The notes under the pieces: model-generated
Database searches by the model: none
The model's input: only the letters and a program-made list of their open reading frames with translations
What the model was told of the DNA's origin: nothing
Made by a program: the position numbers and the translations under genes
Shown here: one piece after another, positions 46,812-56,262 of the stretch
Layout of the letters: each line of letters opens with the position of its first letter
Numbering within the stretch: the stretch's first letter is position 1
Assembly (NCBI GenBank): GCA_004369045.1
Contig: ML213505.1
Coordinates: forward strand, 221,021 to 285,020
Length of the DNA stretch: 64,000 nucleotides
Source: Heliocybe sulcata
Taxonomy: Eukaryota > Basidiomycota > Agaricomycetes > Gloeophyllales > Gloeophyllaceae
Reading direction: 5' to 3'

Positions 46812-48053
46812 TCAGTCTGATAAGTCCATATCCTCGTCGGCGTCAACATTCGACTGGCTATGCACAGTTTGTCCGTCCGAAGCTGGAAGACGTGGCGGTG
46901 GCGGAGGATCCAAGGGAGGGGCTGGTGGTGGTAAGTGCGGCGGAGGAGGTGCTTGCATCTCAGGTGGCGGCAGCGGAGGGGGCAAGCCTGGAGGTGGAGG
47001 TGGAGGGGACAAGCCTGGAGGTGGTGGTGGTGGTGGAGCAGCCTGCTGCGCAAGTATCCGACGCCAAAGGGCATCCCGATCCACGCTGAAGGTGCTTTCA
47101 TTTGACTCCCGACTGATACTGAAGGTCCCTTGGTTGGACTCAGAGGCATCATCCGGAGGGAACAGAGGTGGTAAGGCTGCGCCCTTGTACACGGGTAGGA
47201 GGTCGGAGGAGAAGTAGGTCGGTGGGTAGGTTGCCCAGCGGCTGGGTCCACTTATGGTAAGCGCATCGAGGCTAGGGCTTCTGCCGGATGCCTCTCGGTC
47301 GTCCTCTGCCGCTGACTCTGAAGAGACTTCAGAGGTCTCGTCGTCCTCTCCCTCCGAGGCATGAGCTTCCGCCGTTGATGACTTCCTAGCGCCCAGGTGG
47401 TGCTTGATATCCACCTCCTCCTTCCCACCGTCTCCATAAATGAAGAATGTCTCCTCCTCCCCTTCGTCCTCCTCCCCTTGACGCTCTCCAAGAATTCGCA
47501 TCGCAACGCTCTCCCTCGGATCCTTCGTCCCCACCCACCCCGGCGGGTAACCCCACTCAGCCATATTCCGCAGCCACTCCACCCGATCCCCTTTATCTCC
47601 CTCTTCCAGCCCTAGAGCTTCCCGTAGCATAGCACCTGTCACCTGCCCCGGCTCGAACTCGTCCAACCACCGTAGGCACTGGCTCTTCCAGGCCTCAACC
47701 TCATGAAACCGTCGGGAGGTGTCCAAAGAGGAGGAGTGGTAGAAATTGTACAGTTGGCGAGAGAGGGAGATGAGCTGCCGATCGTGCGGGAGGGGACAGG
47801 CGGAGATGATGTGCTCGGGGGAGCCGCAGTTGAAGCAGCGACTTCGACCATCGTCTGGGGATACTTCATCGGCAGCTCCGAGGATATCATCCGTGTAGCG
47901 TTCATAGTAACAGCCGCTGTCCGTCCACACGCGCCATGACTCTCGTCCTAGTCCAGACGACCACTGCGGGTTAGGGTCGGCGAAGCAGAGCTGGTCCAGA
48001 TTCACTCCCCCTCCCTCTTCGGCTGCAGGGGCAATTTCGTCTCCTGCTCCCAT
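46812..48053 (-). CDS. CCHC zinc-knuckle / PSP-domain-like protein (ZCCHC8-like)
   Basis: One open frame of 413 residues if started at the ATG at 48051-48053. Early on it reads FADPNPQWSSG, then a zinc knuckle CFNCGSPEHIISACPLPHD (C-x2-C-x4-H-x4-C) and a following RQLYNFY and GAMLREALGL-like region with PPGWVG, as in PSP-domain proteins of the NEXT/RNA-surveillance type. The next 150 residues are acidic (GEEDEGEEETFF). The C-terminus has an extreme poly-Pro region (APPPPPPPGLSPPPPPPG) ending MDLSD. The start overlaps the 3' end of the upstream glutaredoxin-like gene by 52 bp in another frame; an upstream non-overlapping first exon cannot be excluded. Confidence 0.8.
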   Translation of the reverse strand: MGAGDEIAPAAEEGGGVNLDQLCFADPNPQWSSGLGRESWRVWTDSGCYYERYTDDILGAADEVSPDDGRSRCFNCGSPEHIISACPLPHDRQLISLSRQLYNFYHSSSLDTSRRFHEVEAWKSQCLRWLDEFEPGQVTGAMLREALGLEEGDKGDRVEWLRNMAEWGYPPGWVGTKDPRESVAMRILGERQGEEDEGEEETFFIYGDGGKEEVDIKHHLGARKSSTAEAHASEGEDDETSEVSSESAAEDDREASGRSPSLDALTISGPSRWATYPPTYFSSDLLPVYKGAALPPLFPPDDASESNQGTFSISRESNESTFSVDRDALWRRILAQQAAPPPPPPPGLSPPPPPPGLPPPLPPPEMQAPPPPHLPPPAPPLDPPPPPRLPASDGQTVHSQSNVDADEDMDLSD

Positions 48054-48416
48054 TTGTCGAGGGCCTGCGTCACCGTCTGCGCGTCCCAGCGACCCTTGGC
48101 GATCTCCTTGCCCTCGAGATGCAGAGCTGGGATCCAGTAGACATATTTCTTCTTCCACTTTTCCTGGCCCGGATCTTGGATGTTGATAATATCCAGTTGG
48201 AAGGGCCGCTGAGCAAAAGACAAGAGTAAGCTATTCACCGAGGCGACTGGTACGGGCTTACTGTCGCTCTGACCTTGGACAGCTCCGCCTTCGCAATCTG
48301 CGTGGTCTTGTCAGCGACGACGATGAGATGAATAGAAGACTTTTTACGTCGCAGAGGGAGCAGTTTGGACCGGAGAAGAGAGTTAGCCTTGCAATGCGCC
48401 CTATGCTGGAGGCCAT
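48002..48416 (-). CDS. Glutared­oxin-like protein (DUF836 / YDR286C-type)
   Basis: Exons 48348-48416, 48262-48297 and 48002-48208 code 103 residues. The N-terminus MASSIGRIARLTLFSGPNCS carries the CxxC-like NCSLCD motif at the tip of a thioredoxin-fold strand. IAKAELSKVRAT spans exon 2, followed by RPFQLDIINIQDPGQEKW, YVYWIPALHLEGKEIAKG and a helix. This matches yeast YDR286C and human C5orf63, small glutaredoxin-like proteins of unknown thiol chemistry, possibly mitochondrial. Phases across both introns fit exactly. The last 17 codons overlap the start of the zinc-knuckle frame on the same strand. Confidence 0.9.
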
Positions 48417-48879
48417 GAACAGCGCTGGAGAGACTTCAACTTTCAGAGCTACCTCGGAAGCTTTTGCTTTCAGGGACGGATCTCAGATGAAATTGCAAGA
48501 AGGACCCTGGACAGCTATATCCCATTATGGTTGAGGGTTGCTCTTTATCAGGTCGTTTGCAGAGATTCATCAATCAAAGTGCAGAATAAAATATGTTATA
48601 AGTTTTGCTACTAGTCTACTGACTCTCCACTGTCGACAGCTACAAGCCTTTCAGTCTTTTGTCCCCATGATTTGTAGCTGTGTTCGAGGTCAGAAATGGC
48701 GATTGGCTTCTGAGATTGGCTTGATCCTGCTCGCGTGGCGAATTTATGTAAATCGGGTGAGGAGGTGCGACGAAGTGGTTGTGCATGTCGACGGAGTTCT
48801 CGAGTCTCATAACTGACGCGACCAACACAACCAGAGGCTTGCCTTTCCTCTGCTAACACCCGTCTTCAATGCCATCCCA
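48417..48879. other. Divergent promoter region, glutaredoxin-like / CCCH-AAA+ genes
   Basis: 460 bp; no conserved coding motif and no clear TATA box. A short plus-strand frame (about 48538-48816) is motif-free. Confidence 0.4.
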
Positions 48880-51800
48880 TGCCCGTTCCCGACCCTCCCT
48901 GGAAAGTACGGAGTAAGTAATCCACCACATTATCTGTACTCCTGTTGCTGACTAGCATGCTGCAGCGCGGCCATGTCCATTTTACTCCCAAGGCCGGTGC
49001 TTGTTTGCTGACTCGTGCAATTATCTGCACGAGGTCAAGATTAGGGCGACCCCAGTCATCACTGCGAAGGAGCTGCAGGAGGCTGGCCGATCGAGCAGCG
49101 ACTCCGCGAGGGAGGGGCCACAGCAAGACATTCTGAAAGAGAACAATGGTCGTCTCATGTCGCCTCCACGGTCTCCGCGTATGCAGAGTCTATTGGCAGC
49201 CTTGGGAGATGCTATAACTCCGGAAGAGCCGGATCCGCTGGAACTTCCAGAAGCTGAGGAGGATGCTCAAGACAGTGTGGTATCTGCTGGAACTACTGTA
49301 CACCCTATGCGGAAGGGGGATGCGGAGAATGTCGTCCTCCAAGTACCTATCGCCAAAGAAGCGCTGGAGAAGGAGGGCATCGCTCCCGTCGATGGCAATA
49401 CCTCGTCGCATGGCCTCGGACTGTCACATCCAATTGCCATCCCGGGCTCGCACGAGGAGAATGTCCAACTACCCGTTCCGGAAGTTAGGGAGGATGGTGA
49501 TCCTTCTGCGGAAGATATCGCTTATTCTGGTCAAGAACCCTTGCATCCTTCACCCATCCAAGAGTCAGGGGTTGAGAGTGTCCTGTTTTCCGCATCTGAA
49601 GAAGATGAAGGAGATCAGGCGGACGTCGAGCGGGATTCTGCTCAAGATACCATCGCCCCACTTGTCCACTCTCTCTCTCATCCCAGTCCCGTCCAAGAGT
49701 CCCTCTTAGCATACACCTCAGATTCCACCTCCTCTCCCTCCCTAGCCTCGCAAAGCGCAGACCACACTCCCTCCCTACCCCCTCATGATCCTTCTCCCTC
49801 GTCATCGTCCCCCCCTCACGCCGACCACCCCTTCGACATGCTCTCCCCAGTGTCCCTCGCTGGCGGCGCGCCCCCTACACCCTTCCCCCTCGACTTCTGC
49901 TCCCTTGAGCGCGCAGACTCGGTCGACTCGGGCTACGCCGACTCTTGGACGGGTCCCACACCTCTCGTCCTATCCCCACCCCGCTCCCCCGGCCCCAGAG
50001 CATCTACGCTGAGTCTGTTGAGCAGCCCATTTGGGACGCCCGCGAGGATATTGAGGAGGGTGAGTGTACAAGGGATTTTGTTGAGTCCTGGGAAGCCCAC
50101 TTTTTCGAATGGGAAGGAGGAGGATGAAGAGGGGGACGGGGAGCCCACGCCCTCTGCGCACGTGGATGGTGACGCGGATGATCTCGACTCCTTGGACTCG
50201 TTCGAGCTGGATGAGGGTCCCGCCTTGGATATGAACGACAAGAGCTCGTCGTTCCCGTCTCCGCAGCGGCAGTACAGCCTTGATTCGCCTGCCGAGGGGT
50301 CGTTTCACCCGTCAGCGCATTCTAGTCTGTCGTCTGGTATCATGGATGCGTACTATGGGTACAATGAAGACCCGCAAGAGGCTAGCGAGTCACGTACGGT
50401 CAAGCCGGGATCTGTGCAGCTCCTTGCGAGGGATGTGGATGCTGCGTCCCCACTACTTTCTGAACCCCTGCCAGACTATGCTGTCGAGTCCCGGGAGAGT
50501 CCTCGCACTGTCCAGTCTCGGCCTGCGAGTCTGTCTACGCCAGCTGCAGATGGAAGTCTGCTGAGCTACGCGGACGAGCTTTCCAGCCCCGCAGCCGAAA
50601 GTGCAAGTGCTCTGGGCTACGCCAACGATCTTTCCACACCCGCAGCCCAAAGTGCGACTGCGCCGAGCTGTGTGGATGAGCTTTCGACGCCAGCAGCAAG
50701 CCCGCTCACCTCCGAGGATGAGTTGGCATCATCTCGCATTGGCTCTGTTTCCCTTTTGTCGTTTCCTCTTCCTCTGCAAGCACCGTCATCGTCACGAGAA
50801 CCATCATCCTCATCGCCGCCACGGCCACTACCACTATCACAGGAATCTCAGCCGACGGACCTGGCGTCCAGTCCGCAAGCCAGGGTTGTCACTCCCTCCA
50901 CTTCTCATTCACCCGTGCGAGTTGTCACTCCTCCCACCGCTCATTCACCCGCTATTCAGGTTCATGCTGTACCCACCACTAATAGTCCCATTCCCTCCCC
51001 ATCGTCAGCTCGTTCACGCTCTTCACTCGTATTGGCCCAGTCCAACGACGGCAGTCAGAATCAGAATCATGAGAATGTTGCTTCTGTCTCTCCGTTGCCG
51101 AGCAAGAAGGTCCCGTTAGCATTTCGGCGGAGACCTGCTTCCGTAAGTCAAGGCTTGCCGAAATTTCAGAGTGTGTGTACTTACGATGTGATGTTGACGG
51201 CGATCTTTTTGTAGATGCAAATTCGCGCTGCTTCGTTCGGTCCGGCTGGTAACTACGAGGCGACAGGAAGTCCGAGTTCCCCCGCCATAGCAACCTCGCG
51301 AAGTTTGGAGCACTCGCGATCGACGTCGCCTGCGTTTTCTGTGGAGGGGTCATCGAAATTGAGGCCCCTGCGTCTTGTGAGTCTTTTACTTGCTGCTTGC
51401 TTTGTGACATTGACGAGGAGCTGACGGGCGGAGCAGTCACGTATTCTTAGTCCTTCGTCGTTTGAGTTTTCAGAGCCTGGTCCGTCTAGTAGACCGTTAT
51501 CTGTGCAGAGTTATAAGGGTGAGTTGCTGATGCTGTTTCTTGCGGTTGTGGGTGTTGTGGTACTGATATCGGTCGTTGTGGAGATTCTATGCACGCACCT
51601 AAATCACCAAGTGTATCATCAGAGCAGTCTATTTCCGATTTGCAATTGGTGGGTGCCACTTCTTCAGCTCAGTCTGCGACTGCGATTGACATGTGTACCT
51701 GCAGCTTTCCTCTGCACGTTCATCATTGATACCCGAAGACATACGCGACATGGTCGCGCGGAACAATCACGCATCACCATCACCATCCACTCACTCTCAC

Positions 51801-53715
51801 TCTAGTAAACCGTATAATGCGCCTCCTCTATCCGCACCTATTAATCGCCCTATTTCTTGGTTAAAATTTTCGCATACCCGGCCGAGCTCCCGGGCGTCTC
51901 TATATGATCAGTCCCCTGCTCGGGCGTTGAGCAGGCTGTCGGAGCCGTCGTGGCACCAGGACGGTGACGAGGCTTCCGACGATGAGGACCACGACCGCTA
52001 TGACCACAGGACTGTCCGCAAAACCCCATCTCCGCTCCCCGGCGCAGCGCCCTCGCGAACCAGACCCGTCTCGTCTATTTTCCATTCTCCGCCTGCCTCC
52101 GCCCTCCCCACCGTATCCTTCAGCTCCCGACGTGCCTCCTCGATCTATCTCCACTCTCCTGTACCTACTCCGAAGCCGACCTTGATGTTCGCGATAGCGT
52201 CAGACGATGTCGATGAGGTAAAGCGGGTGCTGGACAGCGGGGAGGCGGGGCCGAACGAGCAGGTGGGACCGCAGAGTGCACTGGCGTTCGTGTTGACGAA
52301 TGAGAGGTTGAAGAATAAGATTGGGATTGTGAAGGAGCTGTTGAAGCATGGGGCGGATCCAGGGGCGTTGAGGAGTGTGGAGAGTAATCCACCGGAGGTC
52401 GGGGGTGGGGAGGAGGAAGAGGAAGAGGTTGTGATGTTGAGTCCACCGCGGGAGACGACGTTGGAGGGGATGGATCCGGCTACAAGGTGGACATCAGTGT
52501 TTCTGGTTATTTTGGACTCTTATGGATTTGGGTTGGTTTGTGTTGCAGGTATTACATTTCGATGGCCGATAATACGGACACGCGCCGTGCTTCAGCGCTC
52601 ATTCATCGCTCGTTCTTTCGGCCGCTGGCGAGGGTACGGTACGACATCATCGGCCAGGATCGGGCATTGGAACAGCTGTTTCGAGTGTTGAGTATGAACT
52701 CCCAGTCGTTCTCTGTGGCACCATTGGTGGTACTCCTTTGCGGTTAGGCGTGTTTTGGTTTTGTCAATTTTGGGACTGGGTTGCTGATTGTGATATAGGA
52801 CCGAGTGGTCACGGCAAGAGTCTGCTGGCGAGGAAATGTGAGTGCAATCAGACTTAATCTGGTGAGATATATGGACTCACTGCTCTCGTAGTCGGGTCGC
52901 TCCTCGAAGTTCCAACCCATACCGTCAATATGACTACACTACGGTCAACACATGACATATGGCAGTCACATTCCATGAACCCTTATGAGGTATCCTCTAT
53001 CATTCATCTGACCCGATGGATGTGCTGATGATAAATTAGGAGCCGTCAAGTTCTACTCTAGCGGAATTCTTGATTGACAATGAAAGGAAGCGCTGCGTCG
53101 TCGTCCTTGATGTACGTGCAATCGGACGATATATGGGGTTAATGGCTGCTGATAGTACTTATCTTACAGGAGATAGACAAGACGGAAGATGAGAAGTTCC
53201 TCTTGTCTCTGCTCATGCCTTGGGAACTAGGTCGGTGTTCTCCTGAGGCTGGGCGCCGCCACATCGACGTCCGGAAGGTCATATGGATCGGGACGTCAAA
53301 CATCGGACACGACCTAGTGTTTGCTCACGAAGCAGAGAGAGCTGCCCCATATTCCAAGCTGTCGCGAGACGAGTATGTCGAGCTTATGAAGCAGTTACGG
53401 CCGGTCGTTTCGGATCGCCTGGGTGTAAGCATCTTCTACTTTGACCCTAAATCGCCTCTAACTGACTTGACTACACAGCCATCTCTCATTTCTCGAGTTA
53501 CGACAGTGCTTCCATTTGTACCTTTCACGGAGGACGAGAAGATGGCTATCGCGGCGGAGGCGCTTTTCACACTTGGGAAAGACATCATTCAGTCGCTTAC
53601 GCCCGAGACTGTCGAGGGTCTGATTCGGAGAGCTTTGGAAGACTATCTGTCGGATGAGGGTGCAAGATGCTTGTATAGGAGTGTATCTACTTTGCTATTG
53701 GATTTACCCATGTGA
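48880..53715 (+). CDS. CCCH zinc finger - ankyrin - Clp/HSP100-type AAA+ ATPase
   Basis: Exons: 48880-48913, 48966-51142, 51215-51376, 51437-51518, 51584-51648, 51705-52486, 52549-52742, 52799-52837, 52892-52989, 53040-53111, 53170-53424 and 53479-53715, all phases consistent, 1398 residues. Residues about 12-36 form a CCCH finger (RPCPFYSQGRC, then LFADSCNYLH). A long disordered Ser/Pro/Asp region (about 60-980) follows with imperfect SYADELSSPAA repeats. Ankyrin-like helices (FAIASDDVDEVKRVLDSG, IVKELLKHGADPGAL) cover about 998-1060. The AAA+ module has RYDIIGQDRALEQLF, Walker A GPSGHGKS (about 1166), Walker B CVVVLDEIDK (about 1233), sensor-like WIGTSNIG and EGARCLYRSVSTLLLD at the end. 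ANK-plus-Clp pairing resembles animal Skd3/CLPB, but that is mitochondrial and lacks CCCH. An exit beyond 53715 by further splicing is possible. Confidence 0.82.
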
Positions 53716-55076
53716 TGTTTGGCCCGTTCTCGAGAGGCAGCTACCTGTGACCAATTTGGCAGGCGAGTTGCTATTCGTGGAGATTCACGTGGCTTCGTCC
53801 ACAGAGGAAGTCTCAACCTCCCCAACGACTCTCTCGACTTCGAGCTTACGCCTGTCCAGTTCAACTCGCTCTCTGGTGGTGATGATTTCTGCACCTTGAG
53901 TTGTCGCAGGTTTGCTCGATGGCGAACGGCTTCTCGTTGCTAGAGATTTGGTCGACAGACAAAGTTATCCGCGAGCTCTACTATGAGAGACAAGAGTATC
54001 CAGCGGACAAGGCTGCCGTGATCATGTCCGGTATGAGGCACAACAACGCGGTCATGAAGCCATGTTCCTGCTACGGTTGAGCTCCGGGCAGGGGGGACGT
54101 CGCCAGCTGGGCTATAGCACAAGCAATGCATCCAGAGAGAACCCCACTATTATTTCCTTCGCTCGGCCAGACCTCCCAAGCGGTCGCTAAGACTCGATTC
54201 CAGAGAAAGCCAACTGCGCTTTCTCTCTGGCACTAGCGGTGGGAATATCATCATGGACATGACCAGGTGGCACCAGAACGGTATCCAGACCAAAGCCGAA
54301 CATGGTCTGATGTCTGGTATGAGACCGCTCCTTGAACACATCAAGGGCTGATGAGACCGGCAATGCTAACTCACTGTCGGCCTCGGCCACTTCTGCAGGG
54401 CACTCAAGTTTATATGTATCGCTTTCACATCACGATTTGCTGATGGCATCACTTGGCGCATGCCCAACGTACGACGGATTTGCGTCCCATTTATCTATTT
54501 TGAGGCAATGTCATTACGGGCTTGTCCTGACTGACCGGCCTTGCCTTCGTGGTTCTGTTGCTGCGATGTGGCAGCTAGCTGGTCACTTTCTAGCCCATAG
54601 TCTTGTACTGAACACCTCGGGCGGACTAGTGCTTCTGCGACCAAATGTACGTGATCCTATATTTAATGGCCATGCAGTTATTCTCTAATCAATGTCCGTG
54701 AAGCACTGAATAGCCGATTGCAGAGTCTCGCTTGCTACCAATATCCAGAGCGCGGCACTGTTCTCTAGCCTTCATCCGCCATCAAGCATCCGGTCCTGAC
54801 TAGAATGTGATCAGTGCGCATGATGCAGACCGCGATGTACCACCTGGCTTCCATCATTCTGAGGGCGTTTCATGCCCGCATGCAGTGCGTATCCCACAGT
54901 ACTGATGCAAAAGGCGCTGCAGTCTGGTTACTTCCACTATTTTTTTTGAATGCTGGTTTGCATTCGTCTGGTATAAAGGGGGGGGTGTTTTCGAGTGACT
55001 TTCTTCAGCACCCTCCCAGCCCATCCCTCGAACACCAAAGCCCTTCAACATTCTTATATTTGTAACCTCCTCTGCC
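53716..55076. other. Gene-poor stretch with possible coding remnants
   Basis: The first 250 bases keep a plus-strand frame (53719-53943) that could be a further exon of the AAA+ gene or a relic. Between about 53920 and 54352 two plus-strand frames without start-to-stop logic read LEIWSTDKVIRELYYERQEY and FLSGTSGGNIIMDMTRWHQ, possibly remains of a decayed gene. CAGAGAAAGC near 54201 can pair with GCTTTCTCTCTG near 54218. No intact gene was recognised. Confidence 0.4.
54972..54978 (+). promoter_or_regulatory. TATA box of the secreted protein gene
   Basis: TATAAAG followed by a run of G lies 105 bp ahead of the ATG at 55077 of the cysteine-rich secreted protein. A pyrimidine-rich stretch follows, as expected of a strong, regulated fungal promoter. 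Confidence 0.55.
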
Positions 55077-55770
55077 ATGATGTTCAAGCTCTCCATCCCC
55101 GCCGTTCTCGTTGCCCTCGCTGGCTATGCTCTCGCTCAGGAGTCTCACACAGTCTCCGTATGCTGCTCTTTGTTCTATCCTCCATATTGCGGCAGATACT
55201 AACATACTTCTTCATCCTCCGTGATAGATGACCAACAACTGCGGCTCTGGCAACCCCGTTTTTCTCTACCAGGGCCACCCTAACCCCCAGGGCCCTGGGA
55301 CCGTCAGCGGACAGCTCCTCGGCGGTATCGCCTGGCTCAACGGATACTCTGGCGCTAACTGTCTGAGCTCTGGCGTCAACTGCGGCGCCGTTGAGTTCAC
55401 CCTCCGTAACGACTCCCCTAACCAGAACGCCGCGGACTTCACTCTGGAGCCTCAGCCCGAGAACGGTAACCACCGCTTGTACGTGTCATCTGTGATATTC
55501 GCAAACATAAGCAGGTTGATTGTTGAATAACATCTTTTGTAGCACATACCCGATGTCGTTCAGCTACACTGGCGGCGGGGCTTGCAATGGCCTCTCCGAC
55601 CACTGCTCGTCCGCTGGCAACTGCCCGAGCGCGTTTACTCAGCCTACCAACGGCCGGCCTCTTCAATGTCTCGGTGGAAATGCCGGAGTGAGTATTTCTT
55701 ACTTGATATTCGCTCTTGGAATCTTGGACTAAGCCTTTCCGGTGCCCAGATCCACATCCAGTTCTGTTAA
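55077..55770 (+). CDS. Small secreted cysteine-rich 'glycopeptide'-type protein
   Basis: Exons 55077-55157, 55228-55478, 55543-55687 and 55750-55770 give 165 residues. A signal peptide MMFKLSIPAVLVALAGYALA is cleaved before QESHTVS. The mature part has eight Cys (in NNCGSG, ANCLSS, VNCGAV, GACNGL, DHCSS, GNCPSA, LQCLGG and the final QFC), enough for four disulfides, and a thaumatin-like rhythm of short beta strands (VEFTLRNDSPNQNAADFTL, PMSFSYTGGGACNG). Similar Agaricomycete proteins are annotated as glycopeptides; their role is unknown, with secretion during growth on substrate or fruiting suggested. A TATA box and pyrimidine-rich leader suggest strong expression. Start is the first of two tandem ATGs. 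Confidence 0.85.
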
Positions 55771-56262
55771 ATGCCTCCTCCACGACGAGTTCACTCATGG
55801 TTGGTACTGAAGCCTGATTAGTTATTTATTGGTCACCAGGGTTGTATGTCTGTACTTTGGGTCTCATGAATGCATGTTCTGTCTACTGGCATAACTTCTG
55901 TCATTTTGGAAACACTCATGGTGTCGCCGTAGCGCCAGAAGTTCCTGTGCTCTTATTGCGATTCAGTACAGCATTAGCGAAGCCATCGTCCAAACAAACT
56001 ACTAACACTGAGCGCGTACTGAGCGCTGAGCACTGCACGAGACAGCAAGAATAACATTTTATCGCTTGATGTAATGTCCGGTCCTGAAAGGCCTGACCCG
56101 ACGACGCAGGTTGGCAGGCGACTTAATATTATCACGTGACTGCATCCTCTGGGATTTTCGTCTGAATCCGAGCACAAAACTCGGATACATCCAAGGCATC
56201 TGGCTGGGATGGATTCTGCTTCATAGTATTTGCTTCATAGTGCTATAATCTCGACCGTAACT
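55771..56262. other. Intergenic between the secreted protein and GUF1
   Basis: About 490 bp without coding signal; holds the secreted-protein 3' UTR and the GUF1 promoter. Confidence 0.45.

Noticed and set aside
46756-47217. Glycine-rich plus-strand frame (GGGGG repeats)
   Set aside because: Mirror image of the poly-Pro region of the zinc-knuckle protein; no start context or conserved end.
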